Under the pieces are notes generated by a model that worked only from the letters and a program-made list of their open reading frames with translations, was not told where the DNA came from and searched no databases. From Heliopora coerulea (taxonomy: Eukaryota > Cnidaria > Anthozoa > Scleralcyonacea > Helioporidae): a DNA stretch of 64,000 nt. The stretch spans positions 580,001-644,000 of the forward strand of contig JASJOG010000157.1 of the NCBI GenBank assembly GCA_030142905.1, read 5' to 3'. Shown here in pieces: positions 56,553 to 64,000 of this stretch (position 1 is the stretch's first letter; the number at the start of each line of letters is the position of its first letter). The position numbers and the translations under genes were made by a program.

Positions 56553-57028
56553 TTGTCCTGGATACGAAGATTTCACGTCTACAAAGACTGGTGGACCCCA
56601 TGCTTCGGGGACGAACTTACTCTAGAACGAGAACCCGAAAATCCAAAAGATAAGAACGCAATATCAGTCCTTAAAGATAATCGCGTGGTTTTTCATATTC
56701 CTTTAGGCCTGGCTAACACCAAGGATGGTGCAGGTTTACTAAAGCATTTTATATCAAAGCAGGGAACCACAGGTTATGTCAAGGTGCGCGGCAAAGCGGT
56801 CAACAGAGGTGGTGGGCATGGTATGGAGATACCGTACGAATATGTCTTTAGAAGGCCAAAATATCTTATGGAACGTTTAGAAGTCTATTTGAACTTTCCA
56901 CAAATGCAATAGTAAGAAGCAACAAGACTGAAGAGGAGCTTGACGTTGATAACAAAACAAGACGGCGGAAAAGAGCTGCATCTGGAAAACCGTCAGCAAG
57001 GGCAAAGCCTTCAAAGAAAAAGCGCTAA
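56553..57028 (+). pseudogene. HIRAN-like gene, broken copy
   Basis: It is homologous to the protein at 55452-55946: FHVYKDWWTP, LTLEREPENPKDKNAISVL, HIPLGLA, VNRGGGHGMEIPYEYVF. A TGA lies just upstream in frame and there is no ATG, so the start is lost or on an unseen exon. After EVYL near 56890 the frame breaks; one frame over, a basic tail (TRRRKRAASGKPSARAKPSK) continues to a TAA at 57026-57028, like the tail of the intact homologue. One small indel explains this. No element ends were identified around it. It faces away from the intact copy. Confidence 0.6.
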
Positions 57029-57476
57029 CTCATGTTGACACTTTTATGGACTATAGTGCGACTCAAATGTTTTTACATTTATGAGAGCAATTCTTGTTCG
57101 GAATTTTAATTTGTACTGCATTTATTCTGTTTTTAATAGATTATTCGGCAAAAGTTCATCTGTACTGCTGTCGTTCTTAAGTCCGAGTCACACGAGGCAA
57201 TTTTTGTCGCAACTTGCAATGCAATTCTGAAAAAGGTTGTGTCATTCTAATTCAAATATTACAATATTCGCGAGAATGATTCACGCATAAGCTTTCATTA
57301 CACTACACTTGTCTTCAACGTTGCAACAACGATTGCATCGTGAGACTACTATGCTCTTTAGATAAATAAGATTTCGCAAGACTGTAGAAATGCCTACGTG
57401 TAAGCGAAAATAAACACAAGCTGGGCCTGAGGTATCAAAATTTATTAAACGTAACAATTGAATCGCTTAACAGAAA
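57029..57476. other. Gap before the intact LINE; repeat debris and probable LINE 5' untranslated region
   Basis: Around 57180-57360, gagtcacacgaggcaatt, gcaacttgcaatgcaatt and similar motifs suggest an unrelated small repeat. The LINE's 5' boundary lies somewhere in the last ~100 bases and could not be fixed. Confidence 0.4.
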
Positions 57477-59204
57477 ATGTTCGCTGTGTCTCACAATATG
57501 AGTGTCCTTATTAAAGAGGATTTTTTCTTTCTGGGGACGTATGTGTCGACACACCAAACTGTTCGTGTTAAGATGAGCTCCGATCAAATTGTAGAGGATT
57601 CACTGATTACTGATTGCGATAAAAGAAGGAAGCTGTTTGAAATCACTAGCAAAGGAAAGCTTAAATGGTTGGGAGATTTTGAATCGTTGCAGAAGTTTGT
57701 GGAGGATGTTATTAACATTAAAGCCAAATGGACTTCGCCAGGTGGTGAATGCAAGTTGATCGAAACAGATGACGTGTCGATTCGCTGGTATCCTTCTAAG
57801 CAAACGCTTACTGTGGGTGGACTAAAGGCCAAAGAAATCAAGTCAAAATTTTCCTCGATAATCTATGCTTCACTTGGTAGTAAAGATAGCAAGCAGGTTT
57901 GTGAAGACAGCGAACAACTTGTAGATGAAGGTACATCGCAAGAACAAAATCAGTCATTGCCATTATCTTGCATAACTAATGATCGAATAACCACACTGGA
58001 ATGTGCTATTGAGGAATTAAAATCCCAAGTGACTAAAATTACAGAAGAATTCAGTCAGCACCGTTTTCACTTCAATAAGATGCCGGAAAGCCCATTAACA
58101 CCCACAATCCACGACAATGGTCATAAATCTCGCGTGACCGATGATCTCGTTGAACGGTGTCTTACCATGCTACAGAGAGAAAACAGCCAATTAAAGAAAG
58201 AAAATGAAGCTCTTAGGGACAGAATCAATACCGTTTCTTACGTTATAGCTGATTTGAATACGAAAATCAAAGATGTAGAGAATGAAAAATCAAGTCTACT
58301 TACGGCCATTAAACTCATATATGACGACTACCGAAAGGTATGCGAGAACGTCGAGTCATCCGATAAACTTATAAACAATTACAAGGCATGCGGATCGCAG
58401 AAGAAAAGCACAAATGAATTAAACCCTGAAAAGACCCAAGTAGAGAAATGGCACACTGTACATCAATCAACTGGAAAACGTAAAACGAATAGCATCATTA
58501 CCCCCACTGACGAAGTCATCAACAGATATGAAGTTCTCAGTGAACTATCTCAAGACGAAGATGAGACGCCGCAAAACATTCAACAGACAAATGACAGAAG
58601 TGATTTAAAACAAAAGCATAAACAGACAGGAACGAATAATTCAACGACCAATTCTGTCGAACACTCCAATGGTCAACCTTCTTCTTCACCTAGTCGTTGC
58701 AAAATTACCATAGTTGGAGATTCTATGCTTAGAATGCTTAATCCCAACCGACTGCGTAGAAACCTGAAGAGAAGCGTTAGCGTCAAAACCTTCCCTGGAG
58801 CTCGCCTGAAAGATATGAAACATTATATTAATCCTACGTTAGAATCTTCACCTGAATGCATTGTTATCCATGCAGGAACAAATGACCTGAAGAACAAGTC
58901 AGCCCAAACAATAACAGAAGATATTTGTGCCCTTGGAGAACAAATCCTCAGTTGTCTGCCTAAGTCTAAAGTAGCCATATCGCAAGTGATCACCAGAACA
59001 GATGATCCTAACCTTTCAGGGAAGATCAATGAGGTAAACACGAACATCTCTAAATTGTGTAGCGAGAGAAAATGGGGCGTAATATCTCACGAAAACATTA
59101 AGAGTAACCACCTAAACTCTTTTGGTCTACACCTCACTAGAGCAGGATCTGCTATTATGGCTGCGAATTTCATTAAGTTTTTTAAAAACTTTAATCAGTA
59201 TTGA
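57477..59204 (+). CDS. LINE ORF1 protein with SGNH esterase domain
   Basis: The protein is 575 residues. Residues ~55-130 form an N-terminal region with WTSPGGECK and SIRWYPSKQTLTVGG. A coiled-coil part follows (around residues 170-280, for example NSQLKKENEALRDRIN), then a polar linker. The C-terminal SGNH hydrolase-like domain starts near residue 405. Blocks IVGDSMLRM (Ser), HAGTNDLK (Asn) and GLHLTRAG (His) are present, so the catalytic residues look conserved. In CR1/L2 LINEs ORF1 binds RNA and the esterase-like domain may act on lipids or membranes. An alternative start at MSSDQIVEDS (residue 33) is possible. Confidence 0.88.
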   Translation: MFAVSHNMSVLIKEDFFFLGTYVSTHQTVRVKMSSDQIVEDSLITDCDKRRKLFEITSKGKLKWLGDFESLQKFVEDVINIKAKWTSPGGECKLIETDDVSIRWYPSKQTLTVGGLKAKEIKSKFSSIIYASLGSKDSKQVCEDSEQLVDEGTSQEQNQSLPLSCITNDRITTLECAIEELKSQVTKITEEFSQHRFHFNKMPESPLTPTIHDNGHKSRVTDDLVERCLTMLQRENSQLKKENEALRDRINTVSYVIADLNTKIKDVENEKSSLLTAIKLIYDDYRKVCENVESSDKLINNYKACGSQKKSTNELNPEKTQVEKWHTVHQSTGKRKTNSIITPTDEVINRYEVLSELSQDEDETPQNIQQTNDRSDLKQKHKQTGTNNSTTNSVEHSNGQPSSSPSRCKITIVGDSMLRMLNPNRLRRNLKRSVSVKTFPGARLKDMKHYINPTLESSPECIVIHAGTNDLKNKSAQTITEDICALGEQILSCLPKSKVAISQVITRTDDPNLSGKINEVNTNISKLCSERKWGVISHENIKSNHLNSFGLHLTRAGSAIMAANFIKFFKNFNQY

Positions 59205-59240
59205 CTAACCAATGACATAATTCCTGATGAACACAGCTCC

Positions 59241-62132
59241 ATGATAAATAACGAGAACACAGCCTTGTTATCACACACTTCTAATTATCCTAAACTTAAG
59301 GGATTCAGAATTGGACATTTAAATATTGCCAGCCTGATAAAACACATCGATGAACTGAAAGCTTACCTATCTGAACATCAATTCGAAATCTTTACTATTA
59401 ACGAAACTAGACTAGATAGTGAAATTGACGTTGGCACAGTTGAGATCCCTGGCTATGATATAGTCCGTCGTGACAGAAACAGAAATGGAGGTGGAGTGGT
59501 AATTTACGTCCGAGACAACATCCCTCATCTTAGGCGTGACGATTTGCTCGTAGACGAATTAGAAGCAATTTGTCTTGAAATCAAAAAACCTAAATGCAAA
59601 CCCTTTTTAATAGCAACTTGGTACCGCCCACCCAACTCTTCGGTAGAGATCTTTGACAAATTCGAGAATTTTCTTTATTTAGCTGAAAATGAGAATATGG
59701 ACTTAATCATCACCGGTGATTTCAACTGTGATCTACTTACTACAAAACCAAACATACACACGAAGAAACTTTTAGACCTTCTTGATATTTATCAAATGCA
59801 ACAGCATATTAAGATTCCGACGAGATCAACATTAGATACCAGCACATTAATCGACCTAGTAATTACTAAAATCGAAGACACTAAAACCATCGATAGCGGA
59901 GTCATTGGACTGGGGATCAGCGATCACGACCTCGTGTATATATGCCGCAAAATTAGCCTCCCGAAACAGAGACCGAAAACTATTGAAACAAGACAATTTA
60001 AACACTTCGATTCTGTCGCTTTTCAGAAAGACCTTCGTGAAGCATTTACTACGTGTACCTTCCACTCCGACCCGAATATTATGTGGGAAAAGTGGAAGAC
60101 GACATTCTTGAAAATTGCAAATTTCCATGCTCCCATTAGGACTCGTAAAGTAAAAAGTACTCACACTCCTTGGATAACTGAGGATATTAAAAAGCTTGGT
60201 TACCGTAGAGACTATCTTAAAAAGAAAGCAGTTAGACTTAATTCGAACAACTACCATATTGCCTATAAGTTGTGCAGAAACCAAGTCACCAAACTTATCA
60301 GAAATGAAAAAACCAAGTATTATAACACTAAGTTAAAAAATTGCAACAACAGCAAGGAGTGTTGGCTAGCTATAAACAAACTATTAAATAGGCAATCCAA
60401 ATCAACAATGATCAACAGTATTAAAGTAAAAGGGTCGGATGTGACTGGCGACAAAAACATCGCTGAAGAGTTCAATAACTATTTCTGCTCAATCGGACCA
60501 GAGTTAGCAAACAATATTTATTCCACTGGCATTGATCCACTTAGTTATGTGACTCCGGTATCGTCTATATTTGAGTTCCACGATATAACATATGAAGAAG
60601 TAAACTGCGTTATTCAAAACTTGAAAATGAGTAAATCACCGGGTCTTGATAATATTTCTGTTAAATTACTCAAGGGAGCTGGTAATTCGATAATACCGAC
60701 GATTACTTATTTGTTTAACTCATCCTTGCGTACTGGGATTTTTCCAGATGATTGGAAACTTGCCAAAGTCACTCCAATTTATAAATCGGGTGAAAAATCA
60801 GACCGCGGTAACTACCGACCTATATCTGTTATTACTGCTATCGCCAAAGTATTTGAGAAACTTGTTTACAAACAGGTAACGGTTTATTTGGAGGTAAACA
60901 ATATCATTTCAACAAACCAATCAGGCTTTCGATCTCGCCACTCTACTGAAACCGCACTTCTTAATTGTACAAATCAGTGGCTTGTGAACATGGATAAGAA
61001 CCTAATTAATGGCGTTCTTTTTCTAGATCTAAAAAAAGCATTTGACACTGTTGACCATAACATACTATTATCAAAACTACAACTCTATGGAATACGAGGG
61101 ACAGCGCATAGATGGTTTCAATCTTATTTAAAAGACAGAAAACAAATATGTAAAATTAATCAAACAATGTCGGATGCTAAATCTATTCATTGTGGCGTAC
61201 CACAAGGGACAAACCTTGGTCCTATGCTCTTCCACCTCTATATAAATGATCTCCCAAATTGTCTCACTAAAACTAGTTCTGTAATGTTCGCAGACGATAC
61301 CAGTTTATCATGTGAAGGATCGTCATCGGCAGAAATTGAGCGAAAACTAAATCACGATTTAGAATTGGTTCATATGTGGCTGAGAACAAACAAACTAACT
61401 TTAAACCAGGAAAAGACTGAATATATGATTATTGGCTCACAGCAAAGACTTGATCTGATCTCTGAAGACATAAACGTCAGTCTAGCGAATGAGCCAATAT
61501 CACGTGTTCAAACTAAAAAAGTCCTTGGAGTCATTATCGACGAAAAACTTAAATGGCATGAACATAATGCAAAACAATGTAAAACTTTATCCTCATGCAT
61601 TGGATTATTAAGAAGAGCTCGAGACTTTGTTACACAAGATGTCTTGGTAACAATGTACAACTCACTCGTTCTGCCGCACTTTACATACTGTTCTACGGTA
61701 TGGCAAAATTCTAACACTGATCATATTAACAAACTCCATAAATTACAAAAAAGAGCTGCACGTGTGATAACAAGGTCTACTTATGATGAAAGGTCATCCC
61801 AAATTTTTGAAATGTTGAATTGGAAATCCATTAAAGAAATCTTAGAGGAAAGGCAATTGGTAATGACGTTCAAAGCACTACGAGGACTAAGCCCAAAGTA
61901 CCTAACTCAGTTATTTAATCTAAACAGCAATACTAGTCACGAACTTCGTAGTAATAATCGATATCTTCATTTGCCTAAACCTAGCACAAATTTTTTAAAG
62001 AAGAGTTTCTCGTATCAAGGAGCTGTGTCCTGGAACAAATTACCTAAGAAAGTAATCGACAATGTCATAAAAGGTAATATGTCACTAACATCATTCAAAT
62101 CGTTTATTAAGAACCCTTTTGTAAGAAATTAG
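59241..62132 (+). CDS. LINE ORF2: APE endonuclease plus reverse transcriptase
   Basis: The protein is 963 residues. The N-terminal APE-type endonuclease has GHLNIASL, TINETRLD, TWYRPPNSS, ITGDFNCDLL and GISDHDLV, covering the catalytic Glu, Asp/Asn and His positions. The reverse transcriptase has SKSPGLDNISVKLLK, WKLAKVTPIYKSG, NYRPISV, LFLDLKKAFDTVDH, HCGVPQGTNLGPMLF and the catalytic FADDTS. A C-terminal region (HKLQKRAARVITRSTYDERS, then SYQGAVSWNKLP) is typical of CR1/L2 elements. No stop or frameshift is visible. It would nick target DNA and copy the LINE RNA into the genome. Confidence 0.92.
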   Translation: MINNENTALLSHTSNYPKLKGFRIGHLNIASLIKHIDELKAYLSEHQFEIFTINETRLDSEIDVGTVEIPGYDIVRRDRNRNGGGVVIYVRDNIPHLRRDDLLVDELEAICLEIKKPKCKPFLIATWYRPPNSSVEIFDKFENFLYLAENENMDLIITGDFNCDLLTTKPNIHTKKLLDLLDIYQMQQHIKIPTRSTLDTSTLIDLVITKIEDTKTIDSGVIGLGISDHDLVYICRKISLPKQRPKTIETRQFKHFDSVAFQKDLREAFTTCTFHSDPNIMWEKWKTTFLKIANFHAPIRTRKVKSTHTPWITEDIKKLGYRRDYLKKKAVRLNSNNYHIAYKLCRNQVTKLIRNEKTKYYNTKLKNCNNSKECWLAINKLLNRQSKSTMINSIKVKGSDVTGDKNIAEEFNNYFCSIGPELANNIYSTGIDPLSYVTPVSSIFEFHDITYEEVNCVIQNLKMSKSPGLDNISVKLLKGAGNSIIPTITYLFNSSLRTGIFPDDWKLAKVTPIYKSGEKSDRGNYRPISVITAIAKVFEKLVYKQVTVYLEVNNIISTNQSGFRSRHSTETALLNCTNQWLVNMDKNLINGVLFLDLKKAFDTVDHNILLSKLQLYGIRGTAHRWFQSYLKDRKQICKINQTMSDAKSIHCGVPQGTNLGPMLFHLYINDLPNCLTKTSSVMFADDTSLSCEGSSSAEIERKLNHDLELVHMWLRTNKLTLNQEKTEYMIIGSQQRLDLISEDINVSLANEPISRVQTKKVLGVIIDEKLKWHEHNAKQCKTLSSCIGLLRRARDFVTQDVLVTMYNSLVLPHFTYCSTVWQNSNTDHINKLHKLQKRAARVITRSTYDERSSQIFEMLNWKSIKEILEERQLVMTFKALRGLSPKYLTQLFNLNSNTSHELRSNNRYLHLPKPSTNFLKKSFSYQGAVSWNKLPKKVIDNVIKGNMSLTSFKSFIKNPFVRN

Positions 62133-62339
62133 ATATAGTAATTTAAGCACTGTTATGAATATTAGAAGTAGTTTTCGAGTAGAATTCCAAATCTATAAAT
62201 TTTATTTTGTTAATAATTAGAATAATTGTGTACGTCTAAGTATAAAATAGAATGTTAATGTTAGTTTTATTAGTGATACACGGCCATTTGAAAATCAGCA
62301 TCGCTGAAATGCTACTGTGTTTTAAATAAGATTAAATAA

Positions 62340-62476
62340 TAATAAAGTGTCCGTTGTCCGTATTAGAGAATGTCCGTACTACAGAGGTATTTTCTGAAGA
62401 AAATAAGTTAGCATTTTGGCGGGACCTACCAAAGTGTCCGTAATAATGAGGTGTCCGTATAGAGAGGTTTGGCTGT
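62340..62476. mobile_element. Half of a pogo/Tigger-type MITE
   Basis: Repeated gtgtccg motifs and the right end gtgtccgtatagagaggttt followed by ggctgtaca are typical of a Tigger terminal repeat. The left half is not present next to the LINE tail. It abuts the gypsy-like remnant on its right. Confidence 0.6.
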
Positions 62477-62479
62477 ACA

Positions 62480-64000
62480 CTGATTGGCTTCATCGCGATA
62501 CACATAAGGGAGCCGTTGCGGACGTTGTTTGATTGGCGGATCACCTGTATTTACCGTGTGTTTTGTTACATCTATCAATCCTAGCTCTTCGGAAAATACA
62601 TCGGAAAACTCGAGAGGAAGCTTTGTTATTTTTTCTTTCTCGGCGGCATCGAGTGAAGAATCGATAGTACTATCAATTTCGGTTTGACACTCCCACCGCG
62701 GCGCACACCGTCGTTGGGGACTTACTATTACGTGTGATGTGAGGGTTGGTCGACTTCACTAAAGGGCAACATTCCGCCAGCTTCGTACCAGATACTAATT
62801 CGGTGGGTTCAGTTGCTATATTCATGATCGCTTTTGGGACTGTTCGCCCTCGGGGTTCAACCTCCGCGTAGGCGACGTTTAAAGTATCACTGATGCCACT
62901 GGGTGTTGATGCGACGGGTGTTATCATGCCGAACTGAGTTTGACTAGAGTGACTTAGCTTACCACCAATAATCATTTCTGCCCAGGCGGGAATTGACACA
63001 TCTGCATCCAAGACTACCTTCGCGCGCCCTCTCAGGCGTGATTCCACGAACAGGGACGGAGTATTAGCATCAAGTGTCACCATCTGTTCCTCCCCCATAT
63101 CAACAACACCGGAAACGTGACGCTCGCCGACAGCATCCTGAAGAATAGGGGTTTTCCCATGGGCGTCGACTAAGTAATAGGACCTCTTACGAGAAACGTC
63201 ACCCCTCAAGTCTATGCCGTTCTTAACCAGAAAATTCCAGCCCAACACAGTCGTAATTCATATTACTACAAACTAAGAATTTACCCTTAAAATCCATAGG
63301 GGATTTGCTAAATTTAACAGAAACACTGATATTACCAAAAATATTTAAAGGATCACCGGTGATCGACATGCAACGAGGGGTCTCCTCCCTCAACTTTACC
63401 CTATGAAAATCTATAACAGCTACAATTTTATCATTCACAAACGACCGCATTGAACCAGTGTCTACTAGAGCCCGTAACTTAACACCGTCAAGTGAACAGT
63501 CTACCACTGGATGTACCGGGATGGTGTAAGTGCCTCCGTTAAAAGAACTAGTATTACAGACATCATGGTTACTTACGGTAGGGTGGCTCACAGGCGGGGC
63601 GGGGCCGCCCTTTGGGAGTTTAAAGACGTACAGTCCCTGGCGCGATGTCCTGATTGATCACAGAGGAAACAGCGGGTGGAATTTACGGTCTCGGTAATCA
63701 CGTGCGAAATGCACTCTTTCCACAGCCAAAGCAATTGGTTGACGATCTCCCCGACTTTGATTGTTGCTTTTGGGCAGACTGTAGTTGCACACGAAGATGT
63801 TGTTGTTCAGTGGCGAGCTTCTTGACGAGTTGTGTGAGTCCGTTGTTGTGGCTGCGACGACAGCAGTAGTGAAATGATCCCCGACATTCCGTTCGATGGC
63901 ACGCATATTGCGGGTGAAAGACACCATCTTTTCCAGTGTGGGGACCAGGTCATGCTCCATTAGTTTGATCTGAAGGTGTTGGGGTAGGCCACGTTAGAAC
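62480..64000 (-). mobile_element. Ty3/gypsy-like retroelement fragment, gag-protease part
   Basis: Minus-strand order from the right edge: gag end (63960-63658), a CCHC zinc knuckle (CFLCDQSGHRARDC) near 63650-63610, an aspartic protease (ALVDTGSMRSFVN) in 63591-63223, and further pol sequence 63248-62673 in another frame. The remainder, about 62680-62490, has FSDVFSEELG and the start of the RT. The RT itself is cut off where the Tigger fragment begins. Frame changes between pieces mean the copy is broken. Gag continues beyond the window; no LTR is visible. Confidence 0.78.
63223..63591 (-). pseudogene. Retropepsin segment of the gypsy-like element
   Basis: This is a 122-residue frame containing the aspartic protease motif VDTGSMRSFVN around residue 43. 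It overlaps by 26 bases, in another frame, the continuing pol sequence. It would process the polyprotein in an intact element. Confidence 0.7.

Larger units (their letters stand above)
57477..62335 (+). mobile_element. Apparently intact CR1/L2-type LINE
   Basis: Two long uninterrupted ORFs (57477-59204 and 59241-62132) are separated by 36 bases. They are followed by a short 3' untranslated region and the tail taaataagattaaataata. The same tail ends the dead LINE at 22.7-25.1 kb. An esterase-type ORF1 plus APE-type endonuclease and RT in ORF2 place it in the CR1/L2 group. No stops or frameshifts are visible, so it may be recently active. Confidence 0.9.

Noticed and set aside
59856..60284. Minus-strand ORF opposite LINE ORF2
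   Set aside because: It is a shadow frame of the endonuclease-linker region with no domain of its own.

Overview
The window looks like animal nuclear DNA, most probably from a cnidarian and perhaps a stony coral. The evidence is spliced genes with GT-AG introns, a TTAGGG-type interstitial repeat, a multi-cysteine-cluster Toll-like receptor, a PARP14-like gene, and a dense mix of esterase-ORF1 (CR1/L2-type) LINEs, Penelope-like elements (PLEs) with hammerhead ribozymes, hAT and pogo DNA transposons and tRNA-derived foldback repeats. The organism is an inference; no species was identified.

Layout. 0-3.9 kb is repeat debris with a degenerate telomere-like tract. 3.9-7.15 kb is a sharply AT-rich island with compact intronless minus-strand ORFs, two matching hairpin-plus-T-run sites and a 480-bp palindromic array of about 22-bp repeats; I could not place it in a known family. 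7.98-19.73 kb is a seven-exon PARP14-like gene (RRM, KH-like region, two macro domains, ART domain). Its proposed exons splice in frame to 1,384 codons, and its introns carry tRNA-SINE and foldback insertions.

20-26 kb holds an orphan gene fragment, a three-copy interspersed repeat, and a LINE split by a PLE. 26.3-38.0 kb is a decaying mitochondrial glycine C-acetyltransferase (GCAT) locus on the + strand. Its exons are still recognisable but carry a stop and frameshifts, and its introns hold a LINE, a non-autonomous DNA transposon and a hAT element nested inside an older element.

38.7-48.0 kb is a PLE-rich, AT-microsatellite-rich block containing several inverted repeats. The largest is a 2.29-kb palindrome with 558-bp, near-identical arms that each end at a hammerhead ribozyme. 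50.36-53.32 kb is an intronless Toll-like receptor with LRRs, a transmembrane segment and a TIR domain. 55.13-56.35 kb is a pogo/Tigger-type element whose only sizeable ORF is a HIRAN-like protein rather than a transposase; a broken homologue lies 200 bp outside it. 57.4-62.3 kb is an apparently intact two-ORF LINE. 62.5 kb to the end is the gag/protease part of a Ty3/gypsy-like retroelement on the minus strand, open at the right edge.

Only the PARP14-like gene and the receptor look like functional host genes; both belong to families linked to innate immunity. The rest is mostly a record of nested transposition. The best candidates for something undescribed are the AT-rich ORF island and the HIRAN-carrying pogo element.
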